A DNA stretch of 64,000 bases, taken from contig NZ_JAELXS010000008.1 in assembly GCF_016427505.1 (NCBI RefSeq), forward strand, positions 164,044 to 228,043, written 5' to 3'. Below, one piece after another: positions 18,670 through 27,204 of the stretch. A program made the translations under genes and the position numbers. The first letter of the stretch is position 1, and each line of letters begins with the position of its first letter. The notes beneath the pieces are model-generated. The model did not search any database and was not told where the DNA came from. It saw only the letters and a program-made list of their open reading frames with translations. The DNA is from Sphingomonas mollis. Its GTDB lineage: Bacteria > Pseudomonadota > Alphaproteobacteria > Sphingomonadales > Sphingomonadaceae.

Positions 18670-19202
18670 GCGCCCACCTCCCCGGCGGCGACCAGCACCG
18701 GTTCACGATCGCCGAGGCCGGCAACCTCGCGGATCGCATCGACGATATTGGGATAGGCGGCGCAACGGCAGATGTTGCCGCTCATCCGCTCCGAAATCTC
18801 GGCATCGTTCAGTTCCGCATCGGTCAGCGAGGCGGAGGCGTGGCTGGCCCAGCCCTTCTTCGCCTCGTCCAGCATGCCCACCGCCGAGCAGATCTGGCCC
18901 GGCGTGCAATAGCCGCACTGATAGCCGTCATGCTTCACGAATGCGCTCTGCATCGCGTGCAGGTTGCCGACCTGACCCAGCCCCTCGATCGTCATGATCT
19001 CGTCGCCGTCGTGCATCACCGCCAGCGTCAGGCAACTGTTCACGCGGCGGCCGTTGACCAGCATGGTGCAGGCCCCGCACTGGCCATGGTCGCAGCCCTT
19101 CTTGGAGCCGGTCAGGCCCAGATGTTCGCGCGCCAGATCGAGGAGCGACGTCCGCACGTCGACCTCCGCTACATATCGCTGCCCGTTGATCGTCCACTGC
19201 AT
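18666..19202 (-). CDS. [2Fe-2S] small subunit of molybdo-flavoenzyme (PaoA-like)
   Basis: A 178-residue subunit with two [2Fe-2S] sites. The plant-ferredoxin-like N-terminal domain holds [22 protein letters not shown]; the helical domain holds [10 protein letters not shown] and [10 protein letters not shown]. It is first in the operon and connects the Mo centre to FAD. Unlike E. coli PaoA there is no Tat signal: the ATG at 19202 is preceded in frame by a TAA about eight codons upstream, so no N-terminal extension is possible. The complex is therefore expected in the cytoplasm (inference). The promoter must lie in 19203-19358, shared divergently with the next lipoprotein gene. Confidence 0.93.
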   Translation of the reverse strand: MQWTINGQRYVAEVDVRTSLLDLAREHLGLTGSKKGCDHGQCGACTMLVNGRRVNSCLTLAVMHDGDEIMTIEGLGQVGNLHAMQSAFVKHDGYQCGYCTPGQICSAVGMLDEAKKGWASHASASLTDAELNDAEISERMSGNICRCAAYPNIVDAIREVAGLGDREPVLVAAGEVGA

Positions 19203-19358
19203 GCCGCTAGCCCTTTGAGCTGATTACGGTTTGCTGAACGCAGGCTGGCGTGTCCGGCTCCCGTTGCGAGTGGTTATCAGCGCACTGACGTGCCATGGCA
19301 GCGACAGAATCTTCATCGATGCCGGTATAGGGCGTCGTGATCCGTCGGAGTTTCTACC

Positions 19359-19628
19359 ATGCGTCAGTTTCTGCCTTTCCTGCTCGTCCTGCCGCTCGGT
19401 GGCTGCGTCAGCACCGCCGCGTCGATCGTGAAGGCGCCGTTTCAGGTCGCCGGCAAGGCGGTGGACTGGACCACGACCAGCCAGGAGGAATCCGACCGCA
19501 ACTACGGCCGCAAGATGCGCAAGGAAGAGGCGCGCGAAGGCAAGGAGCGGCGCGAATGGGAAAAGCAGTGCCGCAAGCGCCCGGACGATTGCCGGGCGTA
19601 TGACGGGTTCGTGGCGGGGCGGCGTTAG
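19359..19628 (+). CDS. Small hypothetical lipoprotein
   Basis: An 89-residue protein with a clear lipoprotein signal (MRQFLPFLLVLPLGGC, acylated C16) followed by a short hydrophobic patch and a strongly charged tail rich in Lys/Arg/Glu that contains two cysteines (KQCRKRPDDC). It is not recognised as a named family. It stands alone, divergent from the molybdoenzyme operon and convergent with the pterin dehydratase gene, 9 bp away at the stop codons. Confidence 0.75.
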   Translation: MRQFLPFLLVLPLGGCVSTAASIVKAPFQVAGKAVDWTTTSQEESDRNYGRKMRKEEAREGKERREWEKQCRKRPDDCRAYDGFVAGRR

Positions 19629-19637
19629 TCCCGCGCC

Positions 19638-19934
19638 CTAATCTTCGCCGACGATCGCGTCGATCGCCTGCGCCATCTCGATATCGCGTGACGACAGGCC
19701 GCCGGCATCGTGGGTGGTCAGCAGCACGTCGACCCGGTTGTACACGTTGGACCATTCGGGGTGATGGTTCATCCGCTCCGCGATCAGCGCGACCTGCGTC
19801 ATGAAGCCGAACGCCTCGATGAAATCGGCGAACACGATGCGGCGGACGATGGCGTCGCGCGCCTCGTCATGATCCCATTCGGGCAGGCCATCCAGCGCGT
19901 CGGCCCGTTCGGTTTCACTCAGCGACTCGATCAT
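19638..19934 (-). CDS. phhB: Pterin-4a-carbinolamine dehydratase
   Basis: A 98-residue protein spanning the whole PCD/DCoH domain, with the active-site block [19 protein letters not shown] and a [16 protein letters not shown] end. It dehydrates 4a-hydroxytetrahydropterin and normally recycles the cofactor of phenylalanine hydroxylase. No hydroxylase gene is nearby. In some bacteria these proteins act in molybdopterin-related or other pterin chemistry; the adjacent molybdoenzyme cluster makes that possible but unproven. Confidence 0.93.
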   Translation of the reverse strand: MIESLSETERADALDGLPEWDHDEARDAIVRRIVFADFIEAFGFMTQVALIAERMNHHPEWSNVYNRVDVLLTTHDAGGLSSRDIEMAQAIDAIVGED

Positions 19935-19972
19935 CCACCCCTCCGTCTTGCCGCCACCCGGCCACCCCGCCT

Positions 19973-20416
19973 ATGGCGGTCGGCATGGATCGGCAAGGCT
20001 TCCCCGGCACGGCACCCGACGCCGCCCAGATCGAGGCGATCGCGCGGGCGACGATCGAGCGGCTGCCGCCCGAGTTCGCCCGGCATCTGGGCGATGTGGT
20101 GTTGCTGGTCGAGGAGGTCGCCGACGACGAGACGCTCGCCGCGCTGGGCATCGAACATCCGCTGGACCTGACCGGCATCTATAGCGGCCGGCCGGTGGGC
20201 GAGAAGTCGTCGGGCGAGTCGGGGGCGCTGCCCGATCGCATCCATCTGTATCGCCGTGCGATCCTGGACGAATGGGTCGAGACCGGCGTGCGCCTCGACG
20301 ATCTGGTCGCCCATGTCACCATCCATGAAATCGGCCATCATTTCGGCCTGTCCGACGCTGACATGCACGCGCTGGAGGAAGAGGTGGGGGAGGAAGAAGT
20401 GGGCGAGCGCGGTTGA
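19973..20416 (+). CDS. Metallopeptidase family protein (zincin-like, DUF1025 type)
   Basis: A 147-residue protein with a zinc-binding HEIGHHFGLSD motif near the C-terminus (HExxHxxGxxD), the signature of the short zincin-like metallopeptidase family common next to small-genome housekeeping genes. The core VGEKSSGESGALPDRIHLYRR is typical. A second ATG at 19985 (MDRQGF) is possible and would shorten it by four residues. The last bases overlap the TTG start of ccmA. Its substrate is unknown; the coupling to cytochrome c maturation genes is positional only. Confidence 0.85.
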   Translation: MAVGMDRQGFPGTAPDAAQIEAIARATIERLPPEFARHLGDVVLLVEEVADDETLAALGIEHPLDLTGIYSGRPVGEKSSGESGALPDRIHLYRRAILDEWVETGVRLDDLVAHVTIHEIGHHFGLSDADMHALEEEVGEEEVGERG

Positions 20417-21018
20417 GCGTCGGGCTGGTCGCCACCGGTCTCGGCGCCCGGCGCGGCGGCCGGACGGTGTTCGCCGATCTGTCGTTTTCGCTGCATCCCG
20501 GTGAGGCGCTGCTCGTCACTGGGCCCAATGGTGTCGGCAAATCGACGCTGATCCGCCTGTGCGCGGGGCTGTTGCAGCCGGCGGCCGGTACGCTGGACTA
20601 CACCGCTACGCCCGATCGGCCGCCCGTCGCGTTGCTGGCCGAGGCGGCGGCGTTGGATGGTGAACTGCCGCTGGGTGAGGCGCTTCGTTTCTGGGCGCGG
20701 CTGGACGGGCGGGCTGATGCCATCGACCGGGTCGCGACCGCGCTGGCCGAGGTCGATCTGGCCGCGCTGTCGACGGTGCCGGTCCGGTTGCTCTCGACCG
20801 GGCAGCGCCGTCGTGCCGCGCTGGCGCGCGTGGTCGCCAGTGGCGCCCTGCTCTGGTTGCTGGATGAGCCGGCCAATGGTCTGGATGCAGCCGCCACCGC
20901 GCGGCTGGAAGTGTTGGTCGAACGGCATCTGGAACAAGGCGGCATGGCGATCGTCGCCACGCATCTGCCGCTGCGTCTGCCGGGGATGCGGACGCTGGCG
21001 CTGGGGGGCGTGGCATGA
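20413..21018 (+). CDS. ccmA: Heme exporter ATP-binding protein CcmA
   Basis: A 201-residue ABC ATPase, short as CcmA proteins are. Walker A is GPNGVGKST at residues 37-45; the atypical signature LSTGQRRR and Walker B LLWLLDEPANGLD follow. With CcmB and CcmC-D it releases holo-CcmE during system I cytochrome c maturation. The start is TTG, overlapping the upstream stop (ttga); no ATG gives a full-length ATPase. The ccmB start overlaps its stop by 4 bp. Confidence 0.93.
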   Translation: MSVGLVATGLGARRGGRTVFADLSFSLHPGEALLVTGPNGVGKSTLIRLCAGLLQPAAGTLDYTATPDRPPVALLAEAAALDGELPLGEALRFWARLDGRADAIDRVATALAEVDLAALSTVPVRLLSTGQRRRAALARVVASGALLWLLDEPANGLDAAATARLEVLVERHLEQGGMAIVATHLPLRLPGMRTLALGGVA

Positions 21019-21662
21019 GCGGATCGCTATGGCCGCTGATCCGGCGCGACGTGCGGCGTGGCTATGCCGGCGGTGGTGCGACGCTGGTGGTGGTGTTCTT
21101 CCTGCTCGTCGCCACGCTGTTCCCGTTCGCGATCGGGCCGGATGCGGCGTTGCTGGCGCGGGTCGGCGGCGGCGTGATCTGGGCGGCGGCGTTGCTCGCC
21201 GCGCTGATGCCGGTCGAACGGCTGGTCGCGCCCGATCTGGAGGCGGGGGTGTTCGATCAACTCGCGATCCGGGGCCAGTCGCTGGCGGCGGTCGCGGCGG
21301 CGCGGATGCTGGCGCACTGGCTGGCCTTTGCGCCGCCGCTGATGCTGGCGACGGTGATCGCGGCGGGGTTGCTCGATCTGTCGGCCGAGACGCTGCTGCT
21401 GGTCGAGGCGGGGCTGGCGATCGGTACGCCCGGTCTTGCCGCGCTCGCGGTGGCGACAGCGGCGCTGACCGCCTCGCTGCGCGGGGCGGGGGCGATCGCG
21501 GGGCTGGTGATGCTGCCGCTAGCGGTGCCGTTGCTGATCTTTGGCGCCGGTGCCCTGTCGGGCGGGGCGAGTGCGCTGAAGTTGCTGGCGGCGGTCAGCC
21601 TGTTGCTGGTCGCCGGGGCGCCGTTCGTGGCGGGGGCGGCGATCCGCGCGGCGATGGAGTAG
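21015..21662 (+). CDS. ccmB: Heme exporter permease CcmB
   Basis: A 215-residue integral membrane protein with about six hydrophobic segments (for example LVVVFFLLVATLFPFAI, VIWAAALLAALMP and IAGLVMLPLAVPLLIFGAGAL) and the CcmB-like loop FDQLAIRGQSLAAVAAARMLAHW. Together with CcmA it forms the ABC module of system I. No ccmC-I genes follow; they must lie elsewhere. The 3' 68 bp overlap the convergent pseudouridine synthase gene. Confidence 0.93.
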   Translation: MSGSLWPLIRRDVRRGYAGGGATLVVVFFLLVATLFPFAIGPDAALLARVGGGVIWAAALLAALMPVERLVAPDLEAGVFDQLAIRGQSLAAVAAARMLAHWLAFAPPLMLATVIAAGLLDLSAETLLLVEAGLAIGTPGLAALAVATAALTASLRGAGAIAGLVMLPLAVPLLIFGAGALSGGASALKLLAAVSLLLVAGAPFVAGAAIRAAME

Positions 21663-22200
21663 CCTCCCGCCAGATACCTGGAGCGAGATCGTCGAGCGTC
21701 CAGTCGCCGATGCGCCACCGCACCAGCCGCAGGGTCGGCAGCCCGACGGCGGCGGTCATCCGACGAACCTGCCGGTTCCGCCCCTCCTCGATCGTCAGCC
21801 GCAGCCAGCCATCGGGTACCGTCTTGCGGAACCGGACGGGCGGATCGCGCGGCCAGAGATCGGGGGTGTCGATGCGTTCGACCCTGGCGGGGCGGGTCCG
21901 GCCGTCCTTCAGGTCGACACCGCCGCGCAGCATCGCGAGATGCGACTCGTCCGGATTGCCCTCGACCTGCACCAGATAGGTTTTGGGCATCTTGAACTTC
22001 GGATCGGCGATCCGCGCCTGCATCCGGCCGTCGTCGGTGAGCAGCAGCAGCCCCTCGCTGTCGAGATCGAGCCGCCCCGCCGGATAGACGCCGGGCAGAT
22101 CGATAAAATCCGACAGGGTAGGACGCGGCGATACGGTGCCGCGATCGGTGAACTGGGTCAGGACGCCGTATGGCTTGTTGAAGAGGATCAGTCGCGACAT
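21595..22200 (-). CDS. Pseudouridine synthase, RluE/RsuA family
   Basis: A 201-residue enzyme without an S4 domain. The catalytic block is AGRLDLDSEGLLLLTDDG, with Asp in GRLD the expected nucleophile, and the later block EEGRNRQVRRMTAAVG is characteristic. The compact size and missing S4 domain fit RluE, which modifies 23S rRNA position U2457 in E. coli. The start is the ATG at 22200 (MSRLILFNKPYG), the standard N-terminus; the open frame upstream is not credible protein. The C-terminal Pro/Arg-rich tail (about 20 residues) lies in the overlap with ccmB. Confidence 0.88.
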   Translation of the reverse strand: MSRLILFNKPYGVLTQFTDRGTVSPRPTLSDFIDLPGVYPAGRLDLDSEGLLLLTDDGRMQARIADPKFKMPKTYLVQVEGNPDESHLAMLRGGVDLKDGRTRPARVERIDTPDLWPRDPPVRFRKTVPDGWLRLTIEEGRNRQVRRMTAAVGLPTLRLVRWRIGDWTLDDLAPGIWREATPSPRGSPPPPRTAPRRPATG

Positions 22201-22226
22201 AGCCTCAATCCTTGTCGAAACAGGCG

Positions 22227-23105
22227 TCAGCGGCTCCAGCGCGCCCAGATCGCGGTCGGCAGTACCAGCCCGCGCGCTTCCTCGCGCACGCCCAGCTCGC
22301 CGCATTCCACCGTTCCCGGCATGTCGGCGAACGCCTGGCGCACCAGCTCGCCGATCGCCAGCGCCGACATGCGGACGGCATAGACGGTCAGGAACAGGAA
22401 GCGCGAATTCTCGTCGAGCAACTGCCGGCAATTCGCCACCAGCGCGGGCAGGTCTTCCTCGAGCCGCCAGATCTCGCCTTCCGGGCCACGGCCATATTTG
22501 GGCGGATCAAGCAGGATGCCATCATAGCGTCGTCCCCGCCGGACCTCACGCGCCACGAACTTGGCGGCGTCGTCGATCAGCCAGCGGATCGGCGCGTCCG
22601 CCATGCCGGACAGGGCGGCATTGCCCTTGGCCGCCTCGACCGATTTCTTCGATGCATCGACATGCACCATGCGCGCGCGCCTGGCGGCCAACGCCAGCGT
22701 GCCGACGCCGGTATAGCCGAACAGGTTCATGCATTCCGGCGCGTCCATCCCGGCGATACGTTCGCGCATCCAGCCCCAGACCGGCGCCATGTCCGGGAAG
22801 AAGCCGAGATGGCGGAACGGCGTGCATTGGGCGTTGAACGTCACCGTGTCCCATTTCAGCCGCCAGCCGTCACGCGGGACCTGTTCGTTATAGCGCCACT
22901 GGCCGCCGCCATCCTCGTCCGATCCCGGTACGAATTCGGCCGCCGCCTGCCAATCGTCACTCGCGGGTGCCCACATCGCCTGCGGTTCGGGGCGGATGAA
23001 GCGGTAGCGGCCATAGCGTTCCAGCTTACGGCCATGGCCCGAATCGATCAGGCCGTAATCGGCCCATGGCTCGCCGATCAGCGTTCCCGGCGTCATGTCG
23101 TTCAT
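22227..23105 (-). CDS. Class I SAM-dependent methyltransferase, RlmI/RlmK-like
   Basis: A 292-residue protein. The SAM-binding loop is NLFGYTGVGTLALAARRA, followed by VDASKKSVEAAKGN and the catalytic motif ILLDPPKYGRG (an N/DPPY-type motif). These are the blocks of the PF10672 23S rRNA methyltransferase group (RlmI, RlmK). The start at 23105 overlaps the thrC stop by 4 bp. The same frame stays open far upstream through thrC, but that part is an out-of-frame shadow. The rRNA target is not determinable here. Confidence 0.87.
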   Translation of the reverse strand: MNDMTPGTLIGEPWADYGLIDSGHGRKLERYGRYRFIRPEPQAMWAPASDDWQAAAEFVPGSDEDGGGQWRYNEQVPRDGWRLKWDTVTFNAQCTPFRHLGFFPDMAPVWGWMRERIAGMDAPECMNLFGYTGVGTLALAARRARMVHVDASKKSVEAAKGNAALSGMADAPIRWLIDDAAKFVAREVRRGRRYDGILLDPPKYGRGPEGEIWRLEEDLPALVANCRQLLDENSRFLFLTVYAVRMSALAIGELVRQAFADMPGTVECGELGVREEARGLVLPTAIWARWSR

Positions 23106-24502
23106 CGCGACGGGTGGGCGTGGGCGGCGACGTAATCGCCCACCGCCGCCAGCGTGGCGGGCAAGGTCACATAGCGTTCCTCCCGCTCGAACAGGTCGCC
23201 GACCCGCGCGGGCAGCACCGGCCGCGCGCCCGTCGCCCGTTCCACGGCGTCGCGGAACTTGGCGGGGTGAGCGGTGGCGAGCGTGACGATCGGCACGCCT
23301 GGCGCCAGCGCTTGCCGGCGCGCGGCGGCGAGGCCGATGGCGGTGTGCGGATCTATGACCTGTCCCGCCTTTTCGCAGGCCCAGCGCATCGCCATCGCCA
23401 TATTGTCGGGATCGACCCGCTCGCTGCCGAACAGACCGGCTGCGCCCTGACTCTGCGCGTTGGTCAGACGCATCGCGCCGGTGGCCTCGAAGCCCTTCAT
23501 CTGCGCGGCCAGCGCATGGCCGTCGCGACCGCCGAGATCGAACAGCAGCCGTTCGAAATTGGACGAGACCTGGATATCCATCGACGGCGTCGCGGTCTGT
23601 TCGACGGTTCCCTTGGAATAGTCGCCCGCGGTCAGCGCGCGGTGGAGGATGTCGTTGACGTTGGTGGCGACGATCAGCTTCGCGATCGGCAGGCCCATCC
23701 GGGCGGCGACATATCCGGCGAAGACGTCGCCGAAATTGCCCGTCGGCACCGCGAACGCCACGGGCCGCTCCGGCCCGCCGAGGCGGACGGCGGCGTAGAA
23801 ATAATAGACCACCTGCGCCATCAACCGCGCCCAGTTGATCGAATTGACCGCCGACAGCGCATAGGTGTCGGCGAGCGCCGGTGTCGCGAACATCGTCTTC
23901 ACCAGCGCCTGCGCGGTGTCGAAATCGCCCTCGATCGCGATGTTGTGGACGTTGGGCGACAGCACCGTCGTCATCTGACGCCGTTGCACCTCGGACACTC
24001 GGCCGACCGGGTGCAGCATGAAGATATCGACGCCCTCGCGCCCCGCCACCGCATCGATCGCCGCCGATCCGGTATCGCCGCTGGTCGCGCCGATGATCGT
24101 CAGGCGCTTGTCGGTTCCGGTCAGGAAGCGTTCGAACAGCAACCCCAGCAGCTGCAACGCCACGTCCTTGAACGCCAGTGTCGGGCCGTGGAACAGTTCC
24201 AGCAGCCACTGGTCGTGATCCAGCTGGACCAGCGGCGTGACGGCGGCGTGGCTGAAGCGGCCATAGGCGGTTTCGCACAGGTCGCGCAGTTCGTCTTCGG
24301 TCAGCGCATCGCCGATGAACGGCGCCATGATCCGGACCGCGGTTTCGGCATAGGACAGGCCGGCCAGGCCGGCGATCGCCTCGCGCGACAGCGTCGGCCA
24401 TGTCTCCGGCACATAGAGTCCGCCATCGGCGGCCAGCCCGGCGAGCGTCGCCCCACGGAAATCGAGAACGGGCGCGGTCCCGCGCGTGCTGAAATAACGC
24501 AT
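23102..24502 (-). CDS. thrC: Threonine synthase
   Basis: The 466-residue PLP enzyme converts O-phosphohomoserine to threonine. It starts MRYFSTRGTAP as usual, has the PLP lysine in FHGPTLAFKDVALQLLG, then TIIGATSGDTGSAAI and the phosphate-binding PTGNFGD. The gene follows SURF1 in the respiratory cluster, a common alphaproteobacterial order, and its stop overlaps the methyltransferase start. Spacing of 69 bp from SURF1 leaves room for a promoter, but none is obvious. Confidence 0.97.
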   Translation of the reverse strand: MRYFSTRGTAPVLDFRGATLAGLAADGGLYVPETWPTLSREAIAGLAGLSYAETAVRIMAPFIGDALTEDELRDLCETAYGRFSHAAVTPLVQLDHDQWLLELFHGPTLAFKDVALQLLGLLFERFLTGTDKRLTIIGATSGDTGSAAIDAVAGREGVDIFMLHPVGRVSEVQRRQMTTVLSPNVHNIAIEGDFDTAQALVKTMFATPALADTYALSAVNSINWARLMAQVVYYFYAAVRLGGPERPVAFAVPTGNFGDVFAGYVAARMGLPIAKLIVATNVNDILHRALTAGDYSKGTVEQTATPSMDIQVSSNFERLLFDLGGRDGHALAAQMKGFEATGAMRLTNAQSQGAAGLFGSERVDPDNMAMAMRWACEKAGQVIDPHTAIGLAAARRQALAPGVPIVTLATAHPAKFRDAVERATGARPVLPARVGDLFEREERYVTLPATLAAVGDYVAAHAHPSR

Positions 24503-24571
24503 GGGCAGGTTCGCTAGCGGCGGGGCGGCCCCGACACAACCCGCTGCGCCCTCCGACAGCCTAAAGCCACG

Positions 24572-25159
24572 CTACCGATCGTTCCGCCGCCGGGCCGCCA
24601 GTACATAGATGATCGCGGCGATGGCGGCGAAAAAGAACCACTGGCCGGCATAGGCGATGTGATTGTTGGGCACCGACGCGATGTCGGGCGGGGCATTGGC
24701 CTGCAGGCCGGCGAGCGGCGGTGTCGCGACCAGCATCAGGCGCGGTTGTTGCGGACTGAGCGCGGCACCGATCAGCGAGCGGCCATCGGGCGCGTGGCCG
24801 ATATAACCGGTGACCAGCCCGCCGGCGTATGTCACCATCGCCTTGGGGTCGCGGGTCGTACCCAGTTGGACCGTCATGCCGTTGCTGCAATCGGCGATCG
24901 CCCGGAACCCGGCCTTGCCGGCGCCGGCCAGCCGCACCGCGACCGGTGGCAGGCAGTCCCCTGCGGATTGGCGGAACAGCAGCCGGTCGTCAGGCAGGCG
25001 GGGAAAGCCGATCGGCGATTTCGTCGGATTGCTCTCCAGCTGGGCGAGGAACGCTTCCTTCCTCGGCAACCGGTCGAGTAACTGCCACAGGCCGAGCGCG
25101 ATCATCGTCGCCACGGCGAGCGCGACCAGCAGCGTGGGGATCGGTCGGAATCGGGTCAT
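24572..25159 (-). CDS. SURF1 family cytochrome oxidase assembly protein
   Basis: A 195-residue protein with the SURF1 two-helix layout: an N-terminal helix (ALAVATMIALGLWQLL, with the conserved GxWQL) and a C-terminal helix (YAGQWFFFAAIAAIIYVLAARRR), separated by a periplasmic domain ending NNHIAYAGQWF. SURF1 helps insert heme a into CtaD. The start overlaps the DUF983 stop by 4 bp. Confidence 0.9.
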   Translation of the reverse strand: MTRFRPIPTLLVALAVATMIALGLWQLLDRLPRKEAFLAQLESNPTKSPIGFPRLPDDRLLFRQSAGDCLPPVAVRLAGAGKAGFRAIADCSNGMTVQLGTTRDPKAMVTYAGGLVTGYIGHAPDGRSLIGAALSPQQPRLMLVATPPLAGLQANAPPDIASVPNNHIAYAGQWFFFAAIAAIIYVLAARRRNDR

Positions 25160-25584
25160 GTGTCGCTCGCGATCCGGCCTTCGCGCGCGGCGTTGTGGTA
25201 TTCGGCGGCCATCAGCGCGCCCTTGGCGATCCGCAGCGCACCGATCACGCCGCCGGCGGTCACGGGTATCCAGAGCAGGACATGCACCCACCATGGCGGT
25301 CCGACCGCCAGTTCCAGCCAGACCGCCAGCCCGACGACGATCGCACCGAGAATGAGCGTCAGGAACGCCGCCGGTCCGTCACCGACATTGAAGGGGGTAA
25401 AATCGAGCCCGCAGGCTCGGCAGCGATCGGCGAAACCGATCCAGCTGCCGAACAAAGTCGGCTTGCCACAACGCGGACACAGGCCGCGCAGGGCGACCTG
25501 TGTCATCGTCGGTTCACCCGACGCGGTCGGTGGAGCGGCGGCCGGGATCGTCCGGCCGCGATCGTCGTCAGCGTTGCCGCTCAC
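25156..25584 (-). CDS. DUF983 membrane protein
   Basis: A DUF983 protein with the zinc-ribbon-like LRGLCPRCGKPTLFG and CRACGLDFTPFNVGDGP motifs and two transmembrane helices. Two starts are possible: ATG at 25506 (116 residues) or GTG at 25584 (142 residues). I choose the GTG because it overlaps the coxC stop as GTGA, the coupling used by neighbours in this cluster. The family usually lies between coxC and SURF1; its role in oxidase assembly is suspected, not shown. Confidence 0.82.
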   Translation of the reverse strand: MSGNADDDRGRTIPAAAPPTASGEPTMTQVALRGLCPRCGKPTLFGSWIGFADRCRACGLDFTPFNVGDGPAAFLTLILGAIVVGLAVWLELAVGPPWWVHVLLWIPVTAGGVIGALRIAKGALMAAEYHNAAREGRIASDT

Positions 25585-26492
25585 CCCCCATGGACCGGCG
25601 CGCCCCAGCCGCCCCAGACATAGACGGTGACGAACAGGAACAGCCACACGACGTCGACGAAGTGCCAGTACCAGGCCGCTGCCTCGAACCCGAAATGCTG
25701 ACGCGGCGTGAAGTCACCCTTGTAGGCGCGCACCAGGCAGACGATCAGGAAGATCGTGCCGATCAGGACGTGGAAACCATGGAAGCCGGTCGCCATGAAG
25801 AAGGCGGCGCCATAGTTGATGCCCTTGAATGGGAACGGCGCATGGGCATACTCATACGCCTGGATCGCGCTGAACACCGCGCCCAGCACCACCGTCAGCC
25901 ACAGGCCCTTCAGCACGCTGTCGCGGTTGCCGACGCCCAGCAGGCCCCACGCACCCGTCTTCTCGCCGCCGCGCTGGTTGTGGATCAGCGCATGGTGCGC
26001 CCAGGTCACCGTCGTACCAGACGTCAGCAGGATCAGCGTGTTGAGGAGCGGCAGTTCGAAGGCGTTGATGACCTCCAGACCCTTGGGTGGCCAGCTGGCG
26101 ACGATCGCGGTCGCGCCTTCGACCGCGCGTTCTACCTGACCATCGACGAACTGCATCGCGGTGGGGAACAGGGAGAAGTCGAAGAACGCCCAGAACCAGC
26201 CGACGAAGAACATCACCTCCGACGCGATGAACAGGATCATGCCGTAACGGAAATGCAGCTGCACGACGGGGGTGTGATCGCCGTGATGCGCTTCCCGCAC
26301 CACATCGGCCCACCAAGAGTACATCGTGAACAGCACGGCGGTCAGGCCGCTGAGGAACACCCAGCCGCCGCCGCCGTAATCATGCATGAACATGATGCCG
26401 CCAACCGCCATGACGAAGGCGGACATCGATCCGACAAGCGGCCACGGACTGGGTGGCAGGATATGGTAATCGTGATTCTTGGCGCCGGCCAT
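25581..26492 (-). CDS. ctaE: Cytochrome c oxidase subunit III
   Basis: A 303-residue polytopic protein of the CoxC/CtaE family, with seven predicted helices and conserved blocks WWADVVREAHHGDHTPVV, FFVGWFWAFF, WAHHALIHN and FHGFHVLIGTIFLIVCLVR. It stabilises the aa3-type oxidase core. It lies 29 bp downstream of ctaG on the same strand; the adjacent assembly factors support the assignment to a heme-copper cytochrome c oxidase rather than a quinol oxidase. Confidence 0.97.
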   Translation of the reverse strand: MAGAKNHDYHILPPSPWPLVGSMSAFVMAVGGIMFMHDYGGGGWVFLSGLTAVLFTMYSWWADVVREAHHGDHTPVVQLHFRYGMILFIASEVMFFVGWFWAFFDFSLFPTAMQFVDGQVERAVEGATAIVASWPPKGLEVINAFELPLLNTLILLTSGTTVTWAHHALIHNQRGGEKTGAWGLLGVGNRDSVLKGLWLTVVLGAVFSAIQAYEYAHAPFPFKGINYGAAFFMATGFHGFHVLIGTIFLIVCLVRAYKGDFTPRQHFGFEAAAWYWHFVDVVWLFLFVTVYVWGGWGAPVHGG

Positions 26493-26521
26493 CGTCGCAT
26501 CCCTGTTATATTTTTGCGATC

Positions 26522-27070
26522 CTAGCTCGCTGTCTTGCCGGAATCCACCGGGTAAAACGTATAGGACAGCGTGATCGTCTCGACATCGGCCGCGTCCGGG
26601 TCGGCCAGCATCTTGGGGTCGACGTAGAACACGACCGGCATCCTGACCTTTTCACCCGGCTGCAACGTCTGTTGGGTGAAGCAGAAGCACTGGATTTTCG
26701 TGAAATACTTGCCCGCCTGCGCCGGGGTGACGTTGAACGTCGCGGTGCCGGTGATCGGCCTGTTCGAGGTATTGGTGGCGGAAAAGAACGCCATGTCGCG
26801 CGCGCCGATCGCGACCGTGTCGGACGGTGTTTCGGGGCTGAACTTCCATGGTAGCTTCGGGCTGACATTCGCGTCGAAATCGACCCGTACCTGCCGGTCG
26901 GTCGCGCCGGGGGCGGCAAGCCCACGCTGCGTCGTGCCGTTCAGGCCCGTCACCTGACAGAACAGGCGATAGAGCGGGACGCTGGCCCAGGCGAGCCCGG
27001 TCATGAAGCAGATGCCGATCACCGCCAGCATCGCCGTGCGGCCGCGCCGGTCGATCCGGGGTGCCGTCAT
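26522..27070 (-). CDS. ctaG: Cytochrome c oxidase assembly protein CtaG (Cox11)
   Basis: A 182-residue Cox11-family copper chaperone that loads the CuB site of subunit I. It has one N-terminal helix (AMLAVIGICFMTGLAWASVPLYRLFCQVTG) and a periplasmic domain with the copper-binding CFCF motif in KIQCFCFTQQTLQPGE. The ATG overlaps the stop of the small upstream gene by 4 bp. Confidence 0.96.
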   Translation of the reverse strand: MTAPRIDRRGRTAMLAVIGICFMTGLAWASVPLYRLFCQVTGLNGTTQRGLAAPGATDRQVRVDFDANVSPKLPWKFSPETPSDTVAIGARDMAFFSATNTSNRPITGTATFNVTPAQAGKYFTKIQCFCFTQQTLQPGEKVRMPVVFYVDPKMLADPDAADVETITLSYTFYPVDSGKTAS

Positions 27071-27204
27071 TCGTTCATGCCCAACTGGATCTTGGCGATC
27101 GAGATGGCGAAGATCAGCAGGACGAGGCTGCCGAGCAGGATTGCCATCACCCGCGCCCGGCCGCGCTGGCGCTTGCGGATCAGCTCAAGCTCGTCGGGCG
27201 TCAT
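27067..27204 (-). CDS. Small single-helix membrane protein of the oxidase cluster
   Basis: A 45-residue protein, [16 protein letters not shown] at the N-terminus followed by one transmembrane helix ([21 protein letters not shown]). Its ATG overlaps the ctaB stop and its stop overlaps the ctaG start, so it is clearly translated. Small proteins of this kind (CoxF-like) sit at the same place in many alphaproteobacterial cta clusters; the function is unknown. Confidence 0.85.
   Translation of the reverse strand: MTPDELELIRKRQRGRARVMAILLGSLVLLIFAISIAKIQLGMNE

Noticed and set aside
22227..24539. A 770-codon open frame spanning thrC on the minus strand
   Set aside because: Only the last 292 codons are the methyltransferase; the rest is a shadow of thrC with Arg/Pro/Gly-rich, motif-free sequence, common in GC-rich DNA.
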